A DNA stretch of 57,056 nt from an uncultured Kiritimatiellota bacterium (GTDB taxonomy: Bacteria; Verrucomicrobiota; Kiritimatiellia; RFP12; UBA1067): positions 1-57,056 of the forward strand of contig CAKUCX010000015.1 in assembly GCA_934643865.1 (NCBI GenBank), in the 5' to 3' direction. This document shows positions 41,801 to 49,857 of this stretch, piece after piece; position 1 is the first letter of the stretch, and every line of letters begins with the position of its first letter. Under the pieces are notes generated by a model. The model made no database searches, had not been told where the DNA came from, and saw only the letters and a program-made list of their open reading frames with translations. A program made the translations under genes and the position numbers.

Positions 41801-42136
41801 GGCCGGATCGTCGTCGTCATGGACGGCGAGAGCGGCATCGACGGGGCGGTCAAGACGCCCGACCTCGTGCGGTTCGTCGGCTACCGGACGAAGGAGGGCC
41901 GCGCGCGCATGCAGGGCCGCAAGATCGGGCGCGCGAACGTGGCGCAGGTGCGCCTCCGCAACGCGCGGGGCGGCCGCTTCACCCTCTATCCGCTTTCGGT
42001 GAACGGCATCCGCCGCGCGCCGGCGGAGGTCACGCGCGCGGGCGACGCGCTCGCCTTCACGCTCGACACGACCGAGGCGGCGCTCCCGGACGGCCTCACG
42101 CCGTTCTTCGAGCTTGTCGCGGAAGACGGTCCGTGA
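38837..42136 (+). CDS. exported clan GH-A glycoside hydrolase (GH5-like)
   Basis: A 1,099-residue protein with a signal peptide (LVAVALVAVRLTASAGG). Residues about 20-400 form beta-sandwich accessory domains. A TIM barrel follows, from RPLRFFGNHSSSQWVCDWEPD to about residue 830. The clan A catalytic residues fit the Asn-Glu of WEFANEQ near 564 (acid/base) and the Glu of VVVTEYND near 736 (nucleophile). The C-terminal 250 residues are beta-rich. The family could be GH5 or a relative, and the substrate is unknown. It starts eight bases after the GH27 fusion. An alternative start is the ATG at 38855. Confidence 0.75.
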   Translation: MVDTALMKSLVAVALVAVRLTASAGGDLESAEVWASAKDGKTPFVLTPLVGETDWTEGKAGYLQAGAYETWNETAFTLTAKGDGRFFVGLSAPHNVRRLYPEVAWTDISIAGAGRQENLDFAHGLTFWGVSTKDAPRIETVAGRRALVVRADRGRYRGLDLKAGDTVTVRAKFRLMGPSAAPARQRPLDVSAAVNAPVPEGVALPCAKRDFIGIYVKTPDPAAHGGAQCVRFRNRAVQPGAAAVTLLDGAAEPSRYLYLLLSSSYTKGPDLATVAVTYADGTTDTLAIAKGRELADWSHTLNGDACQTVFSANGENGTRHLMLARVVLDERKAPVKIALATAENSNLSLYGATLTSADWKPVRAENVTFRLGGEWRLPDMPGRDIVAGSALDLSGQIDFAPCGTYGRVVQRDGRLCFEKRPDRPLRFFGNHSSSQWVCDWEPDADRYCEQMRRVGCNAIRLSIHRLGCDWWDERADCLRRHPHADGFFRDDRIDNFLRFVAAFNRHGIYFLMGSGGGPQEIEAMMAGDAESLEYYRQFTIRLLNRRNPYTGNLVKDEPCLLGWEFANEQSVQHVQHIVAEVPNPDAPRSSFHPVQAKYAARVRMLVKPRWEAFLKKKYGDGWARHAAYPRRYTEKTPNALDFQLFSQELMEAQIRFYRDVMKEAGWDRPTMWGNYDKILRTTETRVKTGMATEVNNYHSFLADDGHGPQVSSATDGMAAFRDIAGAAIPGQPVVVTEYNDCQHNRYCHEMGLAAGAIAALQGWDAFFLHNSTVLTDGLTAPPSFNMNDGLVIANHFSMRASTFLAACLYGRGDAATSPHTVTLDYTKAFMGTLSSTSYPDPQQLRAVMLCGVRVDWPEYGATPGYKADLSFPGFGNDTAGTYEFLLAQASDSKARTAVLEAMVARMRAAGVLGPANRTDVRRGVYESDTGELLVESALPRMRVATQRSEAVSLPANGAYRAGCLEIVRTKNNATFAAVAVDGRPLAASGRIVVVMDGESGIDGAVKTPDLVRFVGYRTKEGRARMQGRKIGRANVAQVRLRNARGGRFTLYPLSVNGIRRAPAEVTRAGDALAFTLDTTEAALPDGLTPFFELVAEDGP

Positions 42137-42149
42137 ATCGAGATGGGTT

Positions 42150-42177
42150 AACGGAAAGGAGTCAACGGAAAGGAGTC
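42150..42177 (+). repeat. duplicated 14-bp ribosome-site segment
   Basis: AACGGAAAGGAGTC occurs twice head to tail (42150-42163 and 42164-42177), so the LamG surface gene has two Shine-Dalgarno copies; the second is better placed. Confidence 0.85.
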
Positions 42178-42181
42178 GGGG

Positions 42182-45100
42182 ATGGGCGAAATTCATGTTG
42201 GCCGCAGGCGCAGCCTGTTCGGACTGGGATTGGCGGCGTGCGGCGCGTTGATGGCGTCGGTCGCGCCGCAGGACGGCACGCGGTATGCCTGGGGCGGCAC
42301 GTGGGACGCCAACTGGATGCAGGGCGCCCTGCCGGCGGACGGTGGCATCGCGCGTCTCGACGTGCCGAATCAGGGCCGTTCGGCCCACAGCACCTGGAAG
42401 ATCGACGTCGACCGGACGGGCATCCGGCTGGGCGGCTTCGACTTCGGCAGGGTCGGCGTGGCGGTGGAGGGCTCGGGCGACATCACGTATGTCGGCGACA
42501 ACCCGTTCATCCGCATCGACTATCTGCGTACGCCTTGGAATCCGGGGGAGAGTGACGATGTGTCGAAGTGGTATCCCGAACACGCCGACGCGCCGAACAA
42601 CAGCTACTGCTACCGCACGTGCCACTACCGCCTGCCGATTCGCGGCACGGGCGGCAATCGGCTCTCGCTCAGGGGCGCGGGCGAGATCTGCATCGACAAG
42701 CCGGTCTCCGATTTCGCGGAGGTCGAGATCCGCAACGTCCTCATGGCGACGAACCCGGCGCCGGACTTCGCGTTCACGGCGTGTGACACGACGCTCGCGG
42801 GCGAGGTCTTCTACTGGCCGCTCGCGGGTGGCGACGTCTCGGCCGGTCTGGCCATAGGCCATGCGCTCACGGCGGGGGCCGGCGCCTCGCTCGTCGTGCG
42901 CAACACGACATGCACCTCGGCGACGCTGGCGCTCGGGACGCTCCGGCGTGGCCTCAAGGGCACGTTGACGATCCAGGCCCAGACGGGGACGCTCGGCGGG
43001 ACGGAAAAGGTGACGCTCGCCGGCGCGGCGCCCGTGCAGGACGGCGGGCTTGTCGAGCCGTGGATCGTCGGGCGCGACGGCAGCGGCCAGGCCCACTTCC
43101 TCGCGTATGACGCGGCGGACGGCTTCAAGCCGTTCGCGCCGACGACGGACGACCTCGCGACGGCGGGCGTGGCGGACATCGTCCGCGTCTCGGCGAACGT
43201 GACGCTTTCGGAAAGCAAAAAGATCCGCGGCCTCCTGATCGAGGGCGGCGCGACGCTCACGCTCGCCGACGGCGTCACGCTCACGGTCGGCGGCGAGGCG
43301 GGACGTGCGGCGGCGGTCATCGTCAACGCGACCACGGCCCGCACCTACACGCCGCTCGCCGGGCAGGGCGGCGCGCTCGACTTCGGCGCGTCCGAGGGCT
43401 TCCTCTGGCTCTCGGCCCACTGGACGCCGACGGCGAACGACGTGCGCACGGACGTGCGCCTGTGTACGCAGATTCGGGGTTCGGCCGGCGTGACGCTCGC
43501 CGGCGCGCGGGCGGCCGTCGACCACAGCTACCTGCCCTCCGTCTATGCCGCCCCGGACTTCAATTTCTGCCGTTGGACGGGCGGAACGGCGATCGCCAAC
43601 GTGTATCTCCGCGCAACCGTCTCGAAGCATGCCACGGTGAAGGAGAACCCCTTCACGGACTGCGGCGAGCTGTACGTGGTCGGAGGCGAGACGGTCGGCG
43701 GCGGCGCGCTGCGGCTCAATACCGCCTCCGCCGATGCGGGAGGCAAGGTCTGGCCGAACGATCTCTCTCTCGCGGGCGGCGGCTTTCAGGGGCGGAAGAA
43801 CGCATCCGACCGGGCGAACACGGACGACACGAACGGCTCGATTGTGCAGGACGGCGGGGGCGGACGCCAGCGCATGCTCGGCCGCGTGACGCTCGTCGGC
43901 GACGCGCGCGTCGTGGCGGGCGACGATCCGACTGCGGGCTTCGAGTTCGCGCAGCCGATTGTCGGTACGGGGTCCCTTTCGGTTTGGCAGACACGGGCGC
44001 AGACGTTCTTCGACGCGGTCAACACGTTTCGCGGCAAGACCGTCCAGGTTGGAACGGGGGCGGGCGTCCTTTCCCTGCGCGGTGCGGGCACGTTCGGAGA
44101 CGGTCCGGCGGAGCTGGAGGGAACTCTCCAGTTCGCGGATCAGGCCGCGCCGTACGTTGTCACGAATCAGGTGACGGCCGGCGGCAACTTGGAACTGGTT
44201 CGCGCAAACGTCCAGCTCGCGGGCAGAACGTCCGTCGCCGGCACGGCGCGGGTCTACGGCGCGACGGATCTCGTCCTCGGCGAAGATGTCGCGTTTGGCG
44301 CACTCCACGCGGGTTCGACGCTGGCGCTCGCGGGCGCAACGCCCGACGCAAGGCTCGTCCTCGCGGGCGACGGCGACTCGCATCTCGACACGGTGACGGC
44401 GGGCGCGCTGCCGGTTGTCAAGAGGGGCGCCGGGACGCTGACGGTCCATGCGGCCGACGGCGGACGCACGGCGTCGGCGACGGCCCCGGCCATCGACGTC
44501 GTGGGCGGCACGCTCAGGTTCGAGAGCGACATCTTCAGGAGCCCGGGGCTCGTCTACTGGCTTGACGCCTCCGACGCCTCGACGTTCGAGACCGACCCGA
44601 CGACGGGCAATGTGATGAAGTGGCGCTCGAAGAACGGGAACGGCTACTTTTTCGCCGCGCCGCACTACACGGACGAGACGGTGCTCGGCTCCTATCCGGG
44701 CTACGGCGCGCAAACGGGCGACCATCGGGTGAACGGCCTGAACGTACTCACGTTCAAGCCGGGCAACGATTCCCGCAACGGCCTCGTCGGGTCGCGGCCC
44801 GTCTCGCAGCGGACGGTCTTCGTCGTGAACGTGCCGCGCCTGACGAAGGAGGGCCAGTGCCTCTTCGGCACGACGGCTGACTACTCGTTTCGCTCGGAGG
44901 CCGCCGACCGGTGGCGTGTCAGCACGCAGCGGACGAACTATGAGTCGAGCGGCGGCTCCTACGTCAACGGCGCGTGGACGACGACGGGCGCCTTCGTGCT
45001 GGGAGAGCCGCAGATCGTGACCGTGCGCCATCCGGTCGACGTGCGCGCCAACAACAGCCCGGAGGAGGCGGACGATCCGCCGGTCTACAGGGGCCGCGAC

Positions 45101-46513
45101 TACGAACGCATGCAGCTGGGCTTCCAGTACGAGGACGTGCGCACGGCCGGCGCCTTTGACGGCGACATCGCCGAAGTGCTGGCGTTCGACACGATCCTCA
45201 CGGACGACGAGCGCAAGACGGTCGAGAACTACCTCGCGAAGAAGTGGGGCGTCGGCGCGGAACTCCACGCCGCCGTGGCCGCGCGCGGCCGGCAGGTCGT
45301 CGATCCGGCGACGGCGATCCGCCTCGGGGACGGGGCCGTCCTCGACCTGAACGGCCACGACCAGACGATTGCCGCGCTGTCGGGCCGCGGCCGGATCGTG
45401 AATGGCGCGGGCGGCGCGGCCCCCGTCCTCACGGTGACGGGCCCGTGCGACTTCGACGGCGTTGCCGAGGGCGTCACGCTCCGCTTCGCGGGCGGCGCGC
45501 GGCTCGGTGCATTCGGAGGAGGCGTGCCGACGAACGGCCTCCTCTACCGGCTCGATGCCGCGCGGCCGGAGACGCTTCTCGCGGGCGCGGATGGCTGCGT
45601 CACCAACTGGGCGAGCCGCAGCGCGGGCGGCGTCGCGTTCGACTGGAAGAGCGGCTATGCGACTGCCTCGCGGACGCGCGGCCCGCTCTTCCAGGCCTCC
45701 TGCACGGCCTTTGGCGGCCGCCCGGGCGTCTTCTTCGACGGCGCGGCCCAGCTGCGGGCCACGGCGCCGACGCCGACGAAGACGCTCTTCGTGGTCTGGA
45801 ACTGGTCGGACGCGGTCGAGAACACGTCGCGGCCGTGGTCTTCGCCCGCAGGCGGCGGGTACATTCGCAAGTTCGTCTCCCCGCAGTATGGCGACAACGT
45901 CGGCCTCGTCCAATGGACGCGCTACGGCGACCGCGTGACGATGGACGGCGTGCCGAAGGTCTGGGGCGCGAAGGATGCCATGAAGGGCGATTCCCTTGAC
46001 CAGTGGGCCGTTCCGGCCGGCGGGACGTTCCTGTACGGCGCGCGCCTCGACGCGCGCCGCGCGGTGGCGGGAACGGGGGCTGACGTCCTGAACGACTTCG
46101 GGAAGGGCGGCTACACGTTCGGCGAGATTCTCGCCTACGACCGCAGCCTTTCGGACGACGAATGCCGTTCGGTCGAGGCGTACCTGGCGAAGAAGTGGCT
46201 GGGCGAGGGCGGCATCCCGTCCGAGAGCGACGACGTGTGCGTGAAGGGCGACGTCGAGATCGCGGTCGGCGCGGACGGCACGGTCCGCCCGGTCGTCGTC
46301 GACGGGACGCTGGATGCCGCCGACGCGACGCTGAAGGTCGTGAACGCCGCCGCCGTCCCCAAGGGCGTGCGGCAGGATCTCGTCGTGACGGACGGCATCC
46401 GGCGCGGGTTCGCGCGCGTCTCGTCCGACCGGGAAGACCTCTTCGAAATCGTCCTCAAGGGCCTCGCGTACATCGGCCGTTCGCTGTCCGGCCTGTATCT
46501 CATCTTCCGCTAA
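42182..46513 (+). CDS. giant exported beta-helix protein with two LamG-like modules
   Basis: A 1,443-residue surface or secreted protein. The N-terminus (GRRRSLFGLGLAACGALMA) resembles a Tat or Sec signal. Residues about 35-780 are Gly/Ala/Thr-rich short strands with autotransporter-like repeats (GTLTIQAQTGTLGGTEKVTL, GAGVLSLRGAGTFGDGPAEL). Two concanavalin-type modules follow: about 785-1022, opening VYWLDASDAS and closing VENYLAKKWG, and about 1118-1341, opening LLYRLDAARPE and closing VEAYLAKKWLG. I see no C-terminal autotransporter barrel or sorting motif, so attachment is unexplained. It probably binds glycans for the surrounding hydrolases. It is the third gene of the GH27 operon. Confidence 0.75.
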   Translation: MGEIHVGRRRSLFGLGLAACGALMASVAPQDGTRYAWGGTWDANWMQGALPADGGIARLDVPNQGRSAHSTWKIDVDRTGIRLGGFDFGRVGVAVEGSGDITYVGDNPFIRIDYLRTPWNPGESDDVSKWYPEHADAPNNSYCYRTCHYRLPIRGTGGNRLSLRGAGEICIDKPVSDFAEVEIRNVLMATNPAPDFAFTACDTTLAGEVFYWPLAGGDVSAGLAIGHALTAGAGASLVVRNTTCTSATLALGTLRRGLKGTLTIQAQTGTLGGTEKVTLAGAAPVQDGGLVEPWIVGRDGSGQAHFLAYDAADGFKPFAPTTDDLATAGVADIVRVSANVTLSESKKIRGLLIEGGATLTLADGVTLTVGGEAGRAAAVIVNATTARTYTPLAGQGGALDFGASEGFLWLSAHWTPTANDVRTDVRLCTQIRGSAGVTLAGARAAVDHSYLPSVYAAPDFNFCRWTGGTAIANVYLRATVSKHATVKENPFTDCGELYVVGGETVGGGALRLNTASADAGGKVWPNDLSLAGGGFQGRKNASDRANTDDTNGSIVQDGGGGRQRMLGRVTLVGDARVVAGDDPTAGFEFAQPIVGTGSLSVWQTRAQTFFDAVNTFRGKTVQVGTGAGVLSLRGAGTFGDGPAELEGTLQFADQAAPYVVTNQVTAGGNLELVRANVQLAGRTSVAGTARVYGATDLVLGEDVAFGALHAGSTLALAGATPDARLVLAGDGDSHLDTVTAGALPVVKRGAGTLTVHAADGGRTASATAPAIDVVGGTLRFESDIFRSPGLVYWLDASDASTFETDPTTGNVMKWRSKNGNGYFFAAPHYTDETVLGSYPGYGAQTGDHRVNGLNVLTFKPGNDSRNGLVGSRPVSQRTVFVVNVPRLTKEGQCLFGTTADYSFRSEAADRWRVSTQRTNYESSGGSYVNGAWTTTGAFVLGEPQIVTVRHPVDVRANNSPEEADDPPVYRGRDYERMQLGFQYEDVRTAGAFDGDIAEVLAFDTILTDDERKTVENYLAKKWGVGAELHAAVAARGRQVVDPATAIRLGDGAVLDLNGHDQTIAALSGRGRIVNGAGGAAPVLTVTGPCDFDGVAEGVTLRFAGGARLGAFGGGVPTNGLLYRLDAARPETLLAGADGCVTNWASRSAGGVAFDWKSGYATASRTRGPLFQASCTAFGGRPGVFFDGAAQLRATAPTPTKTLFVVWNWSDAVENTSRPWSSPAGGGYIRKFVSPQYGDNVGLVQWTRYGDRVTMDGVPKVWGAKDAMKGDSLDQWAVPAGGTFLYGARLDARRAVAGTGADVLNDFGKGGYTFGEILAYDRSLSDDECRSVEAYLAKKWLGEGGIPSESDDVCVKGDVEIAVGADGTVRPVVVDGTLDAADATLKVVNAAAVPKGVRQDLVVTDGIRRGFARVSSDREDLFEIVLKGLAYIGRSLSGLYLIFR

Positions 46514-46528
46514 GAAAGGAAATGTCCA

Positions 46529-47269
46529 ATGAAAACGGTTCTCTGCCTTGTCCTGCTGTCCGTCGCCGGAACGGCCCCGCTGCCTTGCATGGGCGTTGCG
46601 CGGACCGACGAGCCTGCCGCCTGTCGTCCGGCGGCGCGGTTCGTGACGGCGCCGTGGTGGACGCGCCGGCTCGCCGAGACGCGGGGACGCATCCTGAAGG
46701 ACAAGGGGGCGTGCTATGACCTTGTGCTGGTGGGGGACTCGATCACCCACCGCTGGGAGAACAGGGAGAATGGCGCGGCGGTGTATCCCGCGCTGCTGGG
46801 AAAATACAAGGTCCTCAATCTCGGCAGCGGCGGGGACGGTACGCAGAACGTCATCTGGCGCTTTGAGAACAACGGCGAGCTCGACGACTACACGGCGAAG
46901 GTCTTTGCCGTCATGATCGGCGTGAACAACGGCGCGTCGGATCCTGAAGGGCTCGTGCGGGGCGTCGAGAAGATCGTGGGCATGATCCGGGCCAAGCACC
47001 CGGAGTCGGAGATCGTCCTTCAGGCCATCCTGCCCCACGGGAAGAACCCGCGCGCGCATGTGCATTGGACGAAGGTCAACCCGATGCTGAGGGCCTATGC
47101 GGAGAAGAATGGCTTTGCGTGGCTGGACATGGGCGCGCGCTTCCTCGGAGGCGACGGCGAGATCAAGCCGGGGCTGATGATGCCGGACAAGCTGCATCCC
47201 GTCCGGTCCGGCTATGAAATCTGGCTTGATGCGCTCGGCCCCCTCGTCGACCGGCTGCTGGAACGGTAG
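46529..47269 (+). CDS. exported SGNH/GDSL hydrolase (platelet-activating-factor acetylhydrolase type)
   Basis: A 246-residue protein with a signal peptide. Block I is LVLVGDSITHRWEN with Ser71. The Gly of GSGGDGTQN and the Asn of IGVNNGA follow, and MPDKLHPVRSGYEIW near residue 217 supplies Asp and His. This single-domain type often deacetylates sugars in saccharide loci. It closes the operon that begins with the GH27 fusion, 15 nt after the LamG surface gene, with AAGGAAA upstream. It differs from the two-domain SGNH enzyme at 13928. Confidence 0.88.
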   Translation: MKTVLCLVLLSVAGTAPLPCMGVARTDEPAACRPAARFVTAPWWTRRLAETRGRILKDKGACYDLVLVGDSITHRWENRENGAAVYPALLGKYKVLNLGSGGDGTQNVIWRFENNGELDDYTAKVFAVMIGVNNGASDPEGLVRGVEKIVGMIRAKHPESEIVLQAILPHGKNPRAHVHWTKVNPMLRAYAEKNGFAWLDMGARFLGGDGEIKPGLMMPDKLHPVRSGYEIWLDALGPLVDRLLER

Positions 47270-47454
47270 GTCGCTGGATGGCAGGCTGAGCGAAGACGGC
47301 AAGGCGAACGCAGGCCGTCTCGCATGTGCCGGAGGGCGAGGGCGTACAGCCGCCGACGGCCGTGCAAATGGCAACATCGATAGTGCCATGTAATGCTTCC
47401 GCCTACGGCGCGTCGGCGCGGGCTCAGCGGCGTGTGGCGCGGAGCGCGGATTGT

Positions 47455-47463
47455 GCTATACTT
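47455..47463 (+). promoter_or_regulatory. extended -10 promoter of the murF operon
   Basis: TG (47455-47456), C, TATACT (47458-47463). The 190 bp before it hold only an ATGGCA/TGCCAT hairpin (47369-47389) and no gene. Confidence 0.65.
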
Positions 47464-47490
47464 CCCGCATCTGGATTTGAGGGACGTGGC

Positions 47491-48657
47491 ATGAATGAGA
47501 AGGAGACGCGCTTGGGCGCCTTTACGGGGGCGACGCTTGATTCCCGGCTTGTGAAGCCGGGGATGCTGTTCGTCGCGGTCAAGGGCGAGAAGGTCGACGG
47601 GCACGCCTTCATCGACCAGGCGCGCGCGAAGGGCGCGGTGGGGATCGTCGACGGGCGCGAGGAGCTTGCGCGCGTCGCGCGCGCCTACCGCCGCACGCTC
47701 AAGGCGACCGTGATCGGCGTGACGGGTTCCGCCGGCAAGACGACGACGAAGGAACTCGTCGCGGCGTTCCTCCGCGCGGGCGGCCTCAAGGTCCACGCCA
47801 CCGACGGCAACTTCAACAACGACCTCGGCCTGCCGCTCACGATCCTCAACTGCCCGCCCGACGCCGACATGCTCGTCGTGGAGATGGGGACGAACCATCC
47901 GGGCGAGATCCGCCACCTCGTCGGCATCGCCGAGCCGGACGTCGGGATCATCTCCTCGATCGGCACGGCGCACATCGAGTTCTTCGGCACGCAGGACGGC
48001 ATCGCCGACGAGAAGGGGACGCTCCTCGCCCACCTCTCCGGCTCCCCCGCGCATCCCTCCTTCGCCGTCCTCGCCCGCGAGAACGCGCGCTACGACCGCC
48101 TCGCCGCCCTCTGCCGCGTGCCGCTCGTCACCGTCTCGCTCGCCGACCCCGCCGCCGCGCGCTTCGCGGACGCCCTCCGCCTCCGCCTGCCCGGCGCGCA
48201 CAACGTCTCGAACGCCCTCCTTGCCGCCGCCTGCGCCGCGCGCTTCGGCGTCCCGGAGGCGACGTGCCGCGCCGCGCTCGCGGACTTCACGCTGCCCGGC
48301 GGGCGCTGGCGCGTCGTCGCGCGCGGCGGCGTCACCTACATCGACGACACCTACAACGCGAACCCCACCTCCATGGTCGCGGCCCTCGAAACGTTCGCCG
48401 CCCTCCCCGTGACGGGCCGCCGCCTCGCCGTCCTTGGCGACATGTTCGAGCTGGGCGACCGGAGCGCCGCGTTCCACGCGCAGGTGAAGGCGCGCGCGAA
48501 GGACCTGCCGCTCGACGAGGTGATCTTCGTGGGCGAGCAGTTCGGCGGCCTCGCGCGCGATGCCGCGCGGGACGCGCTCGCCGCCTCCGTCCGCCCCGGC
48601 GACGCCGTCCTCCTCAAGGCTTCGCACAGCATGCACCTCGACGAACTGCTGCCATGA
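47491..48657 (+). CDS. murF: UDP-MurNAc-tripeptide D-Ala-D-Ala ligase
   Basis: A 388-residue Mur ligase that adds D-Ala-D-Ala to UDP-MurNAc-tripeptide. The N-terminal substrate domain (GATLDSRLVKPGMLFVAVKGEKVDGHAF) is typical of MurE/MurF. The ATP loop GVTGSAGKTTTK is at residues 76-87. NFNNDLGLPLTIL and VVEMGTNHPGEIRHL are the MurF-specific segments. YIDDTYNANPTSMVAAL near residue 287 marks the C-terminal domain. It is somewhat short (usual about 450). The stop overlaps murD (ATGA); mraY, usually between them, is absent. Confidence 0.94.
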   Translation: MNEKETRLGAFTGATLDSRLVKPGMLFVAVKGEKVDGHAFIDQARAKGAVGIVDGREELARVARAYRRTLKATVIGVTGSAGKTTTKELVAAFLRAGGLKVHATDGNFNNDLGLPLTILNCPPDADMLVVEMGTNHPGEIRHLVGIAEPDVGIISSIGTAHIEFFGTQDGIADEKGTLLAHLSGSPAHPSFAVLARENARYDRLAALCRVPLVTVSLADPAAARFADALRLRLPGAHNVSNALLAAACAARFGVPEATCRAALADFTLPGGRWRVVARGGVTYIDDTYNANPTSMVAALETFAALPVTGRRLAVLGDMFELGDRSAAFHAQVKARAKDLPLDEVIFVGEQFGGLARDAARDALAASVRPGDAVLLKASHSMHLDELLP

Positions 48658-49853
48658 ACGCGCTCGTCCTCGGAAACGGCCGCAGCGGACAGGCTGCGGC
48701 GGAACTCCTGCGGCGCGAAGGGGCGGCCGTCACGGTCCTCGACGGTGCCGACGCCTGGCCCGCCTCCGGCGCGTGGGACCTCTGCGTGACGAGCCCCGGC
48801 ATCGCCCTCGACCATCCCTGGCAGCGCGCCGCGCGTGCGGCGGGCGTACACGTCGTCTCGGAGCTGCAGCTCGGCGCGAGGCGCTGGCGTGCGCGCGGCG
48901 GGCGGATGCTCGCCGTCACGGGGTCGAAGGGCAAAAGTTCCGTCGTGAAGCTCGTCGCGGATGCGCTTCTCCTTGCAGGGACGCCCGCCGTCCCGTGCGG
49001 CAACTACGGCACGCCCCTCTGCGCGGTCATCTGCGACGGGACGGATCCGCGCCGCACCTGGGCCGTCGTGGAGGTCAGTTCCTTCCAGCTGGAGACGACG
49101 ACGCTCCCGGCGGATGCGTTCGTGGCGGCGGCGCTCCTCAACCTCCAGGAGGACCACCTCGACCGCCACGGAAGCGCGGCCGTCTACCACGGCCTCAAGC
49201 GCAGGTTGCTCGGCATGGCGCGCGTGCGGATCGACGGCAGCGGCGGGGCGCCCCTGCCCGCCGCCGACGCACGTCTGCTGGCGGGCTCCTACTTCGACAA
49301 CCCCGTCCTGCGTGCGAACGGCCTCTGCGCCGTCGCGCTCCTGCGGGCGGCGGGACTGGACGACGCGCGGATCGCGGCGGGCTTCGCCGCCTTCACCCCC
49401 CTGCCGCACCGCATGCAGACCGTCCTCGAACGGGCGGGCGTCACGTGGGTGGACGACTCCAAGGCCACCTCGCTCGCGGCCCTCGCGGCGGGGGTGGGCA
49501 TGTGCGCGGGCCCCGTCCGGCTGATCGCGGGTGGCCTCCCGAAGGGCGACGACCCAAAATCTGTCATTCCGCGCTTGCGTTCAGGGGCCAAAAAAGTGTA
49601 TCTTATTGGGCGTTGCGCGCAGCAGTTCGCGGATGCATGGCAGGACGCCGTGCCCTGCGAGCTCTGCGGGACGCTTGACCGCGCGGTCGAGTCGGCCCGG
49701 CGTGACGCGCGTTCCGGCGAGACGGTGCTTCTGTCGCCCGGGGCGGCAAGCTTCGATCAATTTAACGGTTACGGTGAACGCGGCGACACGTTCGTGGCCC
49801 TCGCACGGGAGGGCGCGGAGGCAGTGGCCGCGCACGCAAGCAAGAGAGGATGA
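48654..49853 (+). CDS. murD: UDP-MurNAc-L-alanine:D-glutamate ligase
   Basis: A 399-residue Mur ligase that adds D-Glu to UDP-MurNAc-L-Ala. The N-terminal Rossmann domain (ALVLGNGRSGQAAAELLRREGAAVTVLD) and TSPGI are MurD features. The ATP loop is VTGSKGKSS at residues 88-96, where most MurDs have GTNGK. EVSSFQLE, LNLQEDHLDRHGS and WVDDSKATSLAAL follow, then LSPGAASFDQFNGYGERGDTF. It is shorter than the usual 430-450. It is coupled to murF by a four-base overlap, with a LysM lipoprotein four bases downstream. Confidence 0.93.
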   Translation: MNALVLGNGRSGQAAAELLRREGAAVTVLDGADAWPASGAWDLCVTSPGIALDHPWQRAARAAGVHVVSELQLGARRWRARGGRMLAVTGSKGKSSVVKLVADALLLAGTPAVPCGNYGTPLCAVICDGTDPRRTWAVVEVSSFQLETTTLPADAFVAAALLNLQEDHLDRHGSAAVYHGLKRRLLGMARVRIDGSGGAPLPAADARLLAGSYFDNPVLRANGLCAVALLRAAGLDDARIAAGFAAFTPLPHRMQTVLERAGVTWVDDSKATSLAALAAGVGMCAGPVRLIAGGLPKGDDPKSVIPRLRSGAKKVYLIGRCAQQFADAWQDAVPCELCGTLDRAVESARRDARSGETVLLSPGAASFDQFNGYGERGDTFVALAREGAEAVAAHASKRG

Positions 49854-49857
49854 TGAC

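Noticed and set aside
38567..47389. A minus-strand frame open for about 2,940 codons across the whole GH27-LamG operon
   Set aside because: It is antisense to four well-supported genes and its translation is low-complexity Arg/Ala/Val. High third-position GC in the real genes removes stop codons from this antisense frame.
47270..47454. Possible tRNA or small RNA before murF
   Set aside because: Only a 6-bp hairpin (47369-47389) is visible. No cloverleaf or T-loop consensus could be found.
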